Below are positions 12,782 to 25,756 of a DNA stretch of 64,000 nucleotides, piece after piece. This DNA comes from Paulownia fortunei (Eukaryota > Streptophyta > Magnoliopsida > Lamiales > Paulowniaceae). The stretch is from assembly GCA_019321725.1 (NCBI GenBank), contig CM033111.1, forward strand, positions 1,116,001-1,180,000, in the 5' to 3' direction. The notes under the pieces were generated by a model. That model was not told where the DNA came from. It searched no databases and saw nothing but the letters and a program-made list of their open reading frames with translations. Made by a program: the position numbers and the translations under genes. How positions within the stretch are numbered: position 1 is the stretch's first letter; each line of letters begins with the position of its first letter.

Positions 12782-14074
12782 TTGAGTTACTTGGGCAACT
12801 AAGCGTCGATTCCTTTTATTTTATCGCTCCACCCAATAATTCTATCATTGGACCTAGGATTTTTTGGATGAAAACGCAATAGAATTTGATTGATTTTGAT
12901 ACACGAAAAGAATTCTTGTACAAATATGAAAGTGGAAACTTTTACTACGTGCCGAAAATATTTAAAATTGGCACTTATTTTCTCACAAAAAAAAAAATTG
13001 ATGGAACTTTGTTAGTCCTCTTTGTTTCCCTCCATTGTAATCCTAGATCAATAGTTTGAACCCCATTATAACCCTAGATAAACAAATTGATAGTTTTCCC
13101 TCACGTATATAAATGATTTTCTATATTCCTTAGTTCTAAAATAGAATGTTGTTTCCTTTGGAATGTTATTTTTTGGTATTATTTAGCCTCCTTATGGAAT
13201 TGTTTTGGTCTTTACCCAAAAAAGTTACTGTACTAATAGAGAAATACTGTCCAAATTTATAAATCCATAATCCTCTCCACTTCTATTTAATATGGGACTT
13301 TATTTTGCACACTTAACATTGTACATGCTAAAACTGCAATTCTTGATCCTAGTAACTTTGATAAACAAGTGCATTTGTACCTAGATTCATTATCAGTGGT
13401 CCAAGTATCTAAAATTTTGAGACCCTGATCAGCAAAAGCAATTGGCTGATGGCTCCAATCCATATTGGAGGATAGTGAAGAGGGGGGGTTTCAATAATGA
13501 CACAACCAATGGATTGTCTCTTTAGCATTTGTGGGAAAGTTTTATCCAATCGAGATAGGAGGAGGGTCCTGCTCCTGCCAAAGCATTTTTTTCCTATCTG
13601 GTAGAAGCAGGGACTGAGGCTCACTGATCATTGCTTATCTTTGCCATCATCATTCACTATTACTAGTGCTTGCTGCTCACATATTGGGGAACATGAAATT
13701 CTTGGATGGATATCCAGTCCAGTCCAATCCATCCAATATCACTCACTGGATGAAAGGATATGAGCGGGACAGCGGGTTAAAATTGTCCTTTCCTTTTAAT
13801 CTAAAGATTATTAACGAATCAAATACATTTCATCCCATTTATTGTATAAACGATATGGGATCGTTTATGGGGTGAAGATGTTCTCTTTTCTTCATGTTTT
13901 GCCCCTCTTTCTTAACTGAAAAAGATGATCAGACTTTTTGGAGTTTATCGCCTGGAGATTAGTACAAACAAAATTTTGAAGTACTTTTAATACAAAGCTG
14001 ATCAGAAGAATGGGGTACAATTAGTCCGTGCTTGCTAAAGGGGATGACGATGTAGATTGATTGCAAAAAAAAAT

Positions 14075-14097
14075 GGGGGGGGTGGGGTGGGGTGGGG
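14075..14097 (+). repeat. G-rich tract with four or more G4 runs
   Basis: One run of eight G followed by three T-spaced runs of four G satisfies the strict G-quadruplex pattern with one-base loops. It lies in intergenic DNA. Confidence 0.8.
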
Positions 14098-15604
14098 TAG
14101 GTTAAAGGGCTAATTATTCATTTGGAAGCATGTATATTGAGCATTTTGATGAATGAGCAAACAAAAGAGGAAACTAGAATGAGGTGGGATATATTTTGGA
14201 TAATTTTTTTTAATGAGAGAAAGCGAACATTAGCTAACAGTATTAGAAGAAAAAAAAAAAAAGACCTATAATTTGTTGTTTTTTATCATTAGATATGTCA
14301 TCAAAATACCAAGAGTATTCACATTTATCATATCCATTGTGACATCATCAATAGACAGATAAGATAAGATATTTTAGATTAATTCATATTCTTTTGGTGC
14401 TAGTGGCTCATATAGAACATCCATTTGGTGGCTCCAATAACAAATATCAAAATACAATTTGGCCTTAATTTTTTTTTGCATATAATAATGTTTGCTAATC
14501 GAAATGTCATTTTCTTTACACTTTCACTCTCATCTGTCAGAGTGTTTTATTTTATTTTTATTTCCTTTCATTCATAGGTCACAATGGAAGTATTTGAATG
14601 TGTTTGCGGGTCCGTGCCTTTTTCTTTTGTTTTTTTCTGATGGGTTAGCGGGTCGGTGCCTTAACCATAAAATCCTAGTTATTTTCATTTATTTATTATT
14701 AACTGTTTCTAACTAAAGTTTCCCTTTTAAGCCTTAAAATTTAACCCGTTGTATTATTATATCATGGAAATTCATAATTTTCGATGGTTCGCCCAAAAGG
14801 GGTAGTAGCAAAAAAATTCCAAAATTCACTAGAGGGCCTACAGTTCCCAAATTTTCTGTTCAAGCCCCAGCCAGTAGTATATTTGATCCCATAAGTACTA
14901 GATTTTTATTTTTATTTTTTGGATCATTTTATGGTGAACTAGATGTAATATTGTTCTTCCTTGAGAGCTCACATCGATTGGACCCAATCCACTGCTAGGC
15001 ATTAGATTTCAGATGGTAGGGTTCTTAACCAGTACATTTTTTTCTTGATCAAGAATGTTTGTACTCGATCATGCAATAATTTTATATTTTATTCTAACAT
15101 TGATAATATGTCATATTTGGCCCTACAAAATTAGAATGTATGAAAGTTCATTAATGTGTATCACTTTCAAATGAAAATGTCTCATTATATACAATTTCAA
15201 TCCGTTCGCTTTCTAAATGACAATAAATATAAGTCAGGTAAATCCATTTTTACTCTAAAAACTTAATCTAATTCTGTTTTTTTACTTTTTTAAAAGCATA
15301 AGTTCTATGACAGTCCATGCAATCCATTTTTTGAAATATATTTTATGGCATATTGTTTAATTATAGAAAATTCAACTCCAATTCTATACATTCAAAAAGT
15401 CATATAGTTCCCAACTTTTTGGCAATTTGGACAAGAAAAATCAAAATTTACAATGTTCGACGCGGATTGAACACGGTGCAATGCCATGACGACTGGTTTG
15501 GGTGCAGATATCCTTTAATTTCATGGTCAAAAAATACATTCGAAACTTTATTTTTTCAAGTCAAAAAAGTAGCATACTCTCATAATGTAAATAGAAGGTC
15601 TTTA

Positions 15605-15640
15605 GGGGGGTTGGGGTGGGGCGGGGGGGGGGGGGGGGGG
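15605..15640 (+). repeat. Poly-G tract
   Basis: Interrupted G-runs (6, 4, 4) lead into an uninterrupted run of 18 G. It can form a quadruplex and is also error-prone in sequencing, so the exact length is uncertain. Confidence 0.8.
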
Positions 15641-16140
15641 ATATATACTTTTTCTTTTTCTTTCCTTCAAATATGGATCACACATTGGTGGGGCTGGGGG
15701 CAGGGTAAACTTAGACCACTTTTTCTTTATCTTCAATTGTCCTCAAATTCTTTGCATTTATTTCTCTTTTTCACCTTCTCTAATATTGCATCTTCCCTAA
15801 TGTCAAATGAATGGAGATCCTTTACTTCAAATATGGCCCCAACCAATCATAAATAGTGAAAAAAAAAAAATCCCTTTTAGCTGATTTTACTATTTTTACA
15901 GTTTTACTATTTGACACGATTTTTAACTTCTCAAACACTTTCTCTCACACACTCAGCAGTTATATACTCCTCAATGATCAAATCTTTTCATTATTCCTAA
16001 GATTACTCACCTAACGTTGCTCTTCTTTCTTAATGATTATATTATGGGATCGGATTTTGTACTGATAAATAGAAGGTTGTCTCCATGAGTTCATGTACCA
16101 GCTGTGTCGTGGCCCATGTAGGACCAAACTCTTCCCATTT

Positions 16141-16186
16141 TCAATAAGTTGAAATTATTGAGTGTTGGAAAAGTTCAACTTATTGA
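16141..16186. repeat. Perfect 13 bp inverted repeat
   Basis: TCAATAAGTTGAA at 16141-16153 is the exact reverse complement of TTCAACTTATTGA at 16174-16186, with a 20 nt loop. The stem is too short for a typical plant microRNA duplex. Confidence 0.75.
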
Positions 16187-17582
16187 TTCCCAGCAGTGGC
16201 CATGTCCAATAATTCCAATTAAGTCGCACTGCTGCTTGGCGCTTTTTTTAATTTCTCCAATGTAGCTAGGGTTTCATCATCATTCATCTTTTTCAAGTCT
16301 GCTGTATAAAATGAAAGAACCAGTTAGTTGACCATGAAGTCATGGCTTCTTTCAAAATCAAGAATATTAATAAATATTTTCATGACATAAAATTTTGCAA
16401 AGACAAAAATAGAGATCAGGACCAATTTTGGGTTCAAATTTTCTCCATATGGCTTTGAAGAATTTTCTTTTTATTGAAAGGGTTGTTCTAACTTCCAATC
16501 CTTTATCGAAAAAATGGATTAGCAGTAGAATTTGATGGGAGTTTCACTTTATAAATTAATTTCTTGAGGGCAATATAAATGAGACTGAAAAATGAAAATT
16601 CACCAGTTAATTAAGCAAGGAAAATTGATGAAAAACCTGAGAATTTATAGTCTCTTCATTTAAGACAATAAAAGAAAAATAAAATAAAAATCAGAGCTAT
16701 GAAGGAAAGAGATTTTTTTTAGAATAAAGTGTTTTGATGTTAAACCGAAAATAAAGATTAGAAGAAAATCAATAGTTTTAAAATCTATATACGAAAATTA
16801 TAAAAGCATATTCCCCTGCATACCTTCATTTAATAAGATCGCTGGTAACATTTGATTCCATAGAAGTCTCAATATTTTCCTCCAATTTTTGGCTACCAGA
16901 TCCCGGGAAAAAAAGAAGAAAAAAAAAAGAGTCCTCCTCCACCTGCAAGACATGAAAAATGAAAACCATATTAGTAAAGAACATCACTATATCATTCTAA
17001 ATACCATATAAAGATACAAAGAAAACAATAATAGATAATGCCCAATGGAAATTTCAATTAAAAAAATAAAAAAAATAAAACGTAAGTCTTACTTAATACC
17101 CTTTTTTTAATAAAAAAATTATAAACTAAAACAAAATCAATGCCACCAAAAAAAAAGGAAAATAAAATTGTCCCTCATGCAATTCTTTGCCCTTAATCAT
17201 GGTATAGTGCGATGCAAAATGGCAACAAACACAAGAAAATCATTCAAGTGATGAAATTTGGAGTTAATTATAAAAGGGAAAATTATAAAAAAAGAAAAGA
17301 AAAGAAAAGAAAAATTTAACTCACCATCACATTTGCTGGATCCGAAAAGGAAAATGGACTCAAATTTTTCATTAATATGGCAACCAGACATGGATCAAAA
17401 TAAAATGGATCCCTTCTTAATTAATCTTATACAGTCCCATATGCATCATCTTACATATCATAATACCTTTTGTTTTTTTGTTTTTGGCAGAATTCTTTTC
17501 GTCGATATTAGTAATTTAGTGGTGTCCATTTTCCATATATCGAGACTAAATTGGTCCTCCACTTGCACCAGAAATTTTTCTG

Positions 17583-18352
17583 CTATTGCCAGTGGTTGCC
17601 ATTGTGGATGAAATAAACATGGCCGCCATTTCCATGGCCATGACCATGATGATGATATTGATACGCATATTTATGAGGAATTTTTCCGGCCGCTTTCTCA
17701 CCGATAATAGGGTACACCGGCGGCCTTGGCGCATGCCGAATGCAACGGCCGCTGACGGACGTCGGGCATCTAGGTGGTATGCCACTGGCGGCGGCGGCAT
17801 AAAACGGTGATTTTGGCGACGTGGAGTCGTTACTGCTGGAGGAGGCGGAGGAGGGAGGCGAAGACGATTTCTTGGTTGGTTTGGGGGCGGAAAGGAAGGC
17901 CCTGATCTTCAGGGATGACGACGGCGCCGCGGCCGCAGCGCGGTCGTATTCCTCAATGAGATTGGCGAGATCCTCTTCGGAGGTGATCGACACCAACGCG
18001 TCCAAATCTTCCGTCGGCAATTGGCACCTCAGACTCACCGTGGTTCCGCACATCTCCCCTAGCTTCACCAGCAGTTCTGTTAAAAAATAAAAAATAAAAT
18101 TATTATTAATAAATTAAATAAAAATAAACAAATGGATAGAATGGCAATAATAATTAATCTAGTATCAAGAAAAGAAAAAAGGGACTGACCGGCAAAAGAA
18201 ATGGAGCGTTCGACGGAGAGGACACGGGTTTCGCCGCCGTGGTAACGTAGCTTGCCATCCGGGTATCGGGGGAGGATCCGGCCGCCGTAGCTACACAAGA
18301 ACTTAATGGGTTTGAGAGTGAGGTTGTGAGAGTTAAGCGAAGGTCCGACCAT
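17583..18352 (-). CDS. PB1-domain protein with histidine/glycine-rich tail (two exons)
   Basis: Exon 1 18352-18190 and exon 2 18076-17583 join with G|AA to read SISFAELLVKLGEMCG; product 218 aa. Residues about 14-116 form a PB1 (Phox/Bem1p) protein-interaction domain: the basic side is LKPIKFLCSYGGRILPRY, the acidic part EDLDALVSITSEEDLANLIE. Small plant PB1 proteins of this kind have no known enzymatic activity and are thought to mediate protein-protein contacts. After the domain come a low-complexity serine/lysine linker and a tail rich in His, Gly and Tyr. The start ATG precedes the conserved lysine of the PB1 fold by a normal distance. Locally the exons are much more GC-rich than the AT-rich surroundings. 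Partner and pathway cannot be read from the sequence. Confidence 0.88.
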
Positions 18353-18502
18353 GGTTTCTTCGCGATTACTGATTATGGGTCCAGTTGATTGTTTTAATGG
18401 AAGAAGGGATAGTAATTTGGAAGAAGAAAGGAGGAAGAGAAGGAGATTTGAAGATGCTTTGGAGTGGCTTCTTCAAGCCTATGTAAGGTACCCTTGCGCA
18501 GT

Positions 18503-18510
18503 TATTTATA
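18503..18510 (-). promoter_or_regulatory. TATA box of the PB1 gene
   Basis: TATAAATA on the minus strand, about 150 bp upstream of the ATG at 18352, a normal distance for a plant core promoter with a 100-120 nt leader. Confidence 0.6.
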
Positions 18511-18574
18511 GAGGTTTGAAGAAGGGTTAAGGCTCTCTCTCTCAAGAGATTAGGAGGGGACGGGGGGCTCCACA

Positions 18575-18592
18575 CCCCACCCCACCCCACCC
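18575..18592 (-). repeat. G-quadruplex motif upstream of the PB1 gene
   Basis: On the minus strand three runs of four G and one of three G are separated by single T bases, a strict G4 pattern. It is on the coding strand about 65-80 bp upstream of the PB1 TATA box. Confidence 0.75.
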
Positions 18593-18913
18593 ATATGGTT
18601 AATTTTTGAAGTTAAATATTTGCCCCAATCTTGCCTGGGTCATGAATAATTAGAATTCAAATTTTAGTCAATATAAATATTTGAAAGTGAAATTTCAATC
18701 AAAATTGTTGTAATAGTGATGGGGTTGGAGTCTGCCCCAAAGCTCTGATAAATCACCACAAATCTCAATTAAGAGATGTAAACTTGATTCATGTAATTTT
18801 TATTTTTCCTGAATTAATTTCCTCAAGTTAAAATTTATATCCAAGTAAAATATAGATGGTACAATAATTGAAAAAACAAGTCCACATCCTCTTCTAAATA
18901 CAAGAAATAGAGA

Positions 18914-19233
18914 AAATAGTCCCGGCGCACAGTTCAATTGGTGGAATAATCAACTTGAACTTACTTCCAACGATAGGATGGGGGTTTGAATTCCTGTGAG
19001 AATCTGCTGTTAAACTTTGGTATGATGCAATAATTGTGTTGCCAGTGAGACCCTGCGATCAAAATTTGGCGAGCGATTACTGTGAATTTGGCTTCTTGTA
19101 CGCATAAGTGTATAGTTCTTGAGATGAACTTAGGAATCAGTTGAGACATATCCCACGATTTACCCCTTCCAATGTACTAGGGCAGGTGTTTTGTAGTTCG
19201 GTGAAGTTGAGATAATTAGGTATAAAAAAAAAT
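18914..19233 (+). mobile_element. Putative tRNA-derived SINE with 11 bp target-site duplication
   Basis: A 320 bp segment is flanked by perfect direct repeats AGAAATAGAGA at 18903-18913 and 19234-19244. Near its 5' end are an A-box-like AGTTCAATTGGTGG (18931 on) and, about 50 bp later, a B-box-like GGGGTTTGAATTCC (18981-18994), the internal polymerase III promoter layout of tRNA-derived SINEs. It ends in an A-run. SINEs are non-autonomous and move with LINE enzymes. Family assignment is not possible from one copy. Confidence 0.62.
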
Positions 19234-22134
19234 AGAAATAGAGACAATAATCTATTAGCCAACTTCTCACTCTCTTAATTGGGAGAATTTTACAACCATA
19301 TAAGCCAATTAATAACCTCTTATTATTGGAGTTTATGGTGGGAAATGAGTTATGTACTATGTTGGATTCCATATTATTGTACATGTGAACAATACATTGT
19401 TTTTGGACCTTTCTTTGTTATATTTTTGACTGTATTATTGTTCCACATTGTGATTGTATATGGCCCTTCAATTTCTTTTGCTAAAGGGCAATAGAGGATT
19501 CTGGGCAATGTTTGGTTGTGGAAAATTCTTAAATAAATAGTACACCCCAATAGTCCTTTATGGGTTATTAGTCGAATATCATCATTCACGAATTCAAAGG
19601 CATATTTGGAAAAGATTCCACACCACTTACAAAAGTAAAATTATTTAATTTTCTTTTATACAGCGACTGTCATGTTGTCACACATTTTTTATACGTAATT
19701 TACTTGTATATTTTTTAAGGTAACTTTAAATTTTCAAATCTGTGTAATCTAAAAAGATTTTTTCGCTTTGTATGGTATTATTTATAGTATTTTAAAAGAT
19801 TATATTTTGATAATAAAATTAAAAAACGTGTTGAAAATAACAATGTGTTTGAATGATTTGTTGAAAAATAATGATGTAATGTATTTTTTAAAATATTTTT
19901 GAGTGTAATATTTTATTAATGTTATTTTTTTGTATTTATTAGAAAAAAAATTAACTGAAAATATTTAATTAAATTGATAAGTATTTTAAGAAATAAAAAT
20001 TATTTCTAGAAATGATATCGCAAATCACGTGTTTCATTTTGAAAGAAGGAGAATAAATTCTTGAACACCAAACAAAGGTATAGGACCAGAAAAAGATACT
20101 CCCAAATATTGGGGCAGACACTTACACCTTTCAAATTTCCCCAATTATCAGATTTTTTGGGTTTGAAAAATACATTCAAGTAAAATTTCCTCAATAAACA
20201 TTAATTTATCAGAATAAAAAATTTACTACCACACTAAAATTATTGAGGCACACATTGCAATCAATGTCCACGGGGATGGTCCAGGACCGATTTGTTTGAG
20301 TGGAGAGGGTAAGATGCTTGGGCCCTCCAACGCCTCAACAACTGCCAGCACATATTAGGGCCCCCAACACATCATTTATCTTCTATTTATTTTTATTTTT
20401 CTAATTATTAGAAGAAAAACAAAATTCTTATTAATATTTGGGTGACAAATAAATATTGGAACCCCATCTTTTTTTAAAAAAAATAAATCTTATTTAATAT
20501 GTCAAAATTCTGAAACAAATAAGAAACACACATTTCAATTCCGAAGATGAATTAAATAAATTTCTCTTGCAAGAAAAATGAGAATTAATTGTGATTTTGA
20601 GAAATTATGTATTTGAAAGAAATAAAATAAAATAAAAAATAACTGGCCATAATGGATGGTGACCCCATGGTCCATGATATCTTTACAATCCACCCGCAAC
20701 GACCCAACCTAATAATTTGGATTTTTTATTATAATTAATATTTTATCTTTTATTATATATTATTAATACATAATAAATACAATTAATGGTATTGGGACTT
20801 GGGAGAGGAAACCAAGAGAGAAATCTTCGAAAAGAATAATTAGTTTTTAATAATTTTATGTGGATTGATAATTGTCTAGAAAATATGTGGATTGACTTTT
20901 TAATATGTAGAGTAATTCGAGTGAAATATCTATGCGGTATAAGGCAGCAAGTATTATTTTTCACCCTTAATCTTGCTCTATTATTATTTATCATACACGT
21001 CGTAAAGCATTCCTATTTTTATCTCTCTTAGTTTCTGTATTTATTTTATACGAAATATAATTTCCAAATCTTACATGTAATTCTTTCACGTAATTTAATG
21101 TAATTAAATGTCTAGATATTGCTAGCTAGGCTGATTAGCCAAGTACCAGTTGAATGCCCTGTAATAACTATGACATGGATAGATAACAAATTCTACATAC
21201 TAGAAAATAATTTCTCTCCTGTATACAATTCCCTCCAATGGTGACCGAAGAGTAATAAAAATTAGGAGAAAGAATTTAGTACGTAACTAATTCTAAGTTG
21301 TGTTTTCTTTAAGTGAATGGTCGAGTATATAAATTATAATTATATTTTTATTTAATGGGACTCGATTTCAAGAATTTTTAATTATAAAATTTTAATTTTG
21401 CCACTTGGACAAAATCTCATGGCAAGTAATTCAAAAAATTGCCAACAATAATTATTACAATAGTACAAAATAGTTATTATAACAATTGGTAGTGAGTAAA
21501 TAAGCAAACGTACAAGAAAATGTTTTTTCTTACATAAACTTATAGCATAGATGCGTATGGGTCCATTTTGATTTAATTTTTGTAAACATCATTAAAAATA
21601 AAAAAAACTTAAGTAGATCAATTAAATAGATATAAATATCTAAACTTTTTACGTGCACGCGTAATATGTTTAGACACAGTATTCACACTCTTTACTACTT
21701 TCCTCAATGCCTTGTCATTGTCCTTATTTTTCTTTCATCCCACACACCTTTGCAACAACATATCCTGATTTGCTTTGCTTAATTCTGCAGTTAGTCAACA
21801 GCCAATTTTCATTTTTCTTATCAATTTGGTATAAATCATTTTCAAAGACTCGTGAAATATGCTTAGTAATCTTTTTTTTTTTTTTTAAAAGTTAAAATTT
21901 TGTTATTGCAATATATATATATATATATATATATAAATGTGAAGAAATTATTTAAAAAGTAGATTACCACCAACACTTTTGATATGACTCGAATCCAAAA
22001 AATTAATCGTGAAGTTTTGGAGAGTCACAAAAAATGTTTATATTTTAATAAAGGTAATTATAATAATTGTGTCTATTATTTGGCATCAAGATATTAATTT
22101 TGGAAGAGGGCATTAGAATTTGCCATTTGTGAAA

Positions 22135-22138
<4 letters not shown>

Positions 22139-22175
<37 letters not shown>

Positions 22176-22316
22176 CCTCTTAAAATCATTTTTAAGTCGG
22201 CTGCTTTTTAAGGATGACTTCTTGACTGTCTATCCCATGAGAGAGAGAGAGAGAGATTTCCTCTTAAAATCATTTTTAAGTCGGCTGCTTTTTAAGGATT
22301 ACTTCTTGACTGTCTA
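22139..22316 (+). repeat. GA microsatellite with an 84 bp local duplication
   Basis: A (GA)n tract is followed by a 62 bp core (22171-22232) that is repeated at 22255-22316 behind a second, shorter (GA)n tract. The cores differ at one visible base (GATGACTT versus GATTACTT). The repeat offset is 84 bp. Confidence 0.9.
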
Positions 22317-25300
22317 ACTAATATTCCCATAATTTTATTGTCCCTTTCATTCGTTTAATGTCTTTAAAAAATACAAGAATAATGTCCAATTCTTGGGCCA
22401 ATTTTTGCCCCCACTTGCACATGCTAAATGGCTATGTGGATCCCAAATCGTGGGCCAAAGGTTGCATATCCAGACTTATAGGCTCAAATCTTTTTTCCTT
22501 TTTTCTTTCTCCCTTTTTATTTATTTATTTTTCCTCAAGGTTAAATTATTTATCAAGGGGTGGGAGAGGAGGGTGGTGGTAGAGCATATCCACCTTTATC
22601 ACCTTATCCTTATGAAAATCGAAAGGAAAAGAGAGAATCATGCATGTTCTTTGGTTTATCCAACATGTACATCGAATATAAGTTCACTCAACTTGCAACT
22701 GAAATAATTATTTTTTTAATATTTATTTTTTTAATTAATAATTAAGTGTTCGTCTTGAAAATTATCTTTAATCATGATTAAGAAATGAATCAACATAATT
22801 CTAGGTAGAGAACCAAACAAATGAAGTTATAAAATGAAAAATTAGGCATAATTTGATGTCCAAAATTAGTTTCCAGTTCTGGAATTTCAAACACCTCAGG
22901 CATATTTTGAAGGGACAAAACAAGAAAGATGCGACTTAAATTGCCAACCTCAAAAAACTTTCGACGCGTCAAATAATCCTACTGAAATAAACCTTTGTAC
23001 TTTTGTAGTGGGAGCTGGTGATATATACTAATACTGTGAATACCAGTTGGTGAAAAATTTGGGTGATAGGGCCGTTTGTCATCAAGTGCGATTTCTAAGA
23101 AGCGTGTCTAGTCACATACGTGTCGAGAACAGGGCCATCCCTTCTCTTCACAGATGATGCACCACCAATTGGGGAAACAAATGAGATTTGCCAAATGTTT
23201 GGTGGATTTTAGCTCCAGGACACGTGCATATGTGCGTTCTCATTGTTTTTATTATGATTTTAGAGTAACAGAAGAACATGGAATTTTCGTGCTGTCAGAA
23301 ACATGAAAATTGTTGCATGGATCCAAGTAGACGCTGCATTATTAGCATCTGAATTTCACCAACAATTTTTTTCTTTTAATTTGGTGTTTTATTTATTTCA
23401 TATGCATCTATAATATTCAATATAAAATGAAAAAATTAAATTAAAATAGAATATCCGAACTGTCTATATCTAACATGTGGATTGAGTAGTATAATTTTAA
23501 GTATGATGGCATCGTATTAAATATTGGTATTGATGTGTATTTCGTAGTTAAATATATGGAATTTGGAGAAGAAAAAACAATGAAAATCTTGAATGGAATT
23601 TTGGGATTTAACACAATTATGCACATTTTAAACTACAAATTTTGTATATATATATGATATAATGAGTTATATTTAAAAAAAAAAAAAAACTATGATCTAA
23701 TGGTAAAATAATGACTAAGCATTATAAAAAAATTATTAAAATAAAGCACGTTCAATATGAATAAAATTCATCTCTCATTTAAAATCACATGGAATTCCTC
23801 AAAATCACTATCAAGATTGTTTTGACTATCTAAAAGTATATTCGTGATTCTTTTAAGTATGATTTATCAACTTTTCTTCTGAATCAAATTAACTAGGTTT
23901 AGGTTTAACATGATTATCAATAGATTATCTTGTATGAATCGAAAATTCTATTATATATCCTTATGTATTTATAGTTGAATATTTTCCAACAAACTATATT
24001 ATATTATCATTATTCGTAATTTTATGCGCATAAATTCAGATACTATGTATGCCCTCGTGCAATATGAATTTCAGGCCTTATGTGAGCAAAGTAATATAAT
24101 AAGGAAATAAAATGTCGGAGACAGACAAGGGGAAAAAGAATTCACAATCCTTTTAGAACAACTCAAATTTAACAAAATTTTGATGCTCTAAAAGAACATT
24201 TTTCGAAAACGATACAAACCTAACCAATTGTACCAAAATCACAGACATGATGACTCATCAGTCATCACTCATGACTCATCAAACAACATGCTTAAACGTG
24301 AGCACCACCAATTATTTTGGCAGCATTTCGGAGATTGCTACGTGACCAAATAGTGCTGCCAAATAAATCGTGTTCTTTTTTTTTCTTTTTTTTTTTTGTG
24401 ATACAAAAGATTGAGTATTGACCAAAGAAACATAGGTAAAAACAAATTAATTAGTGTAATAATTGTTACATATTGTCCCAAAAGTATAGGGAAACGCGTC
24501 GGGGCACTTGGGCATTGGCTTGCGTTCCTGATATTTTGCTGTGGTCTCATGGCCACAATGGGGACCAGTATGAAACTGTACCATTGCAGACTGCAGGGAA
24601 ATTTGGGCGAAAAAATAAAAAAAATAAAATTGAAGATTGGGAACATGGAGACATATTTTCATGCTGGGTAATTTTAAATGTTTACGTTATAAGGATGGGC
24701 GGACTAGACTGGAATGATTTTGATTGAATCTTGAAGAGAATATATAACTCTTATCGGATTCTTGGAGGTCCCAACCAGGAACTAGAAGTTTCTTTTCTTT
24801 TATTTTATTTATTTATTTATTTTGTAATTTTCTTATTTTTTTTTCTTTAGCATTGGGAATTCAAGTAGTTTGTAGGGTTACTTATTATAAATAAAAAATA
24901 AATTTATAATTTTATTATTTAATTTTTTTAATCTACTTTTTGTATCTTATTTTTTTTTATAAAAATTTGGTTAATCGAAAAATTGAAAAAAAAAAGTCTG
25001 TGATAATCAAATCAATTAATTCGTTGCTATGCTCTACTTATAATTTTGACAAATTAAACTTTTAATTTTGATTAATTGAAATTTTGATCAATTCAATTCG
25101 ATTTAATGAACGAACATTCCTAGTACTTTGAGATTTGAATGGGCTCAAAATTGAGTTTTGCTGGATTTGGGCAACTAGGATTACACAGTCGAGTTTAAAT
25201 AACAGAAATGATTCAGCACCAAAGAGATGTATGGAACTATGAGGAGATTATCCTATCTCATCAAGTCAGGATAGATAAGATACAAATTACTCCCAACCTC

Positions 25301-25529
25301 ATATCCAACTCAAAATTATGGTAAATTTTAAATATAAATTAAACTAAGTATCCAAATTTTGAGGTCGACTCCTTATTAATTTAATACTTAAAGGTCGATT
25401 CTTTATGCCCATATACGAGGATGACTTTTCAACTAGTTATAATTATACCTAGTTTTTCACTATGGTTGCTGTTCAACAGCCAACTTTATAGTAACTAATT
25501 TATCATGGTTGATAGCCCGTTGTTATATT

Positions 25530-25756
25530 ATTATTATTTTTATAAAGAAATCTGTAGTCGCTACATTTTATGTGCGTGTTGGGTAAAATTTCAAAATGAT
25601 GTAATAATCTACAAAGCACATCAACCAAATAAATCATACTGATAAATTCAGTGCGATAGTCTCGATCGAAAAAATATTAGGAGGGAATTCGAACTCGAAA
25701 CATGACGCACCGTGCAATCCTCCTCTACCAACTCGACCACCTCTTACCGGGTCCAC
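25530..25756 (-). mobile_element. Putative tRNA-derived SINE, inverted, with 9 bp target-site duplication
   Basis: A 227 bp segment is flanked by TGTTATATT at 25521-25529 and 25757-25765. On the minus strand an A-box-like TGGTCGAGTTGGTAGAGG (25739-25722) is followed by a B-box-like CGAGTTCGAATTC (25697-25685), then an unrelated body and an A/T-rich 3' end with TAA repeats. This is the expected organisation of a plant SINE. It is not obviously the same family as the element at 18914. Confidence 0.68.

Larger units (their letters stand above)
12546..17582. other. Long gene-poor intergenic region between HisRS and the PB1 gene
   Basis: About 5 kb, AT-rich, with no frame that resembles a known protein. 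The longest open frame (15353-15856, +) crosses a poly-G tract and looks accidental. Visible structure: G-runs at 14075-14097 and 15605-15640, a 13 bp inverted repeat at 16141-16186, and A/T homopolymers. No tRNA-like or transposase-like sequence recognised. Confidence 0.55.

Noticed and set aside
15353..15856. A 167-codon plus-strand open frame
   Set aside because: It reads through a poly-G tract, giving a poly-glycine run, and has no conserved motif or splice context.
22560..22600. A GTGGTGGTAGAGC stretch resembling a tRNA D-arm
   Set aside because: No B-box or acceptor stem can be paired with it.
24338..24727. Overlapping open frames on both strands near 24.4-24.7 kb
   Set aside because: Frames on both strands are open at once, the composition is not coding-like and no domain is visible.
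24960..25120. Sequence reminiscent of dispersed plant repeats (runs of GGTTAATCGAAAA and AATTTTGATTAATT types)
   Set aside because: Too diverged and AT-rich to define ends or a family by eye.
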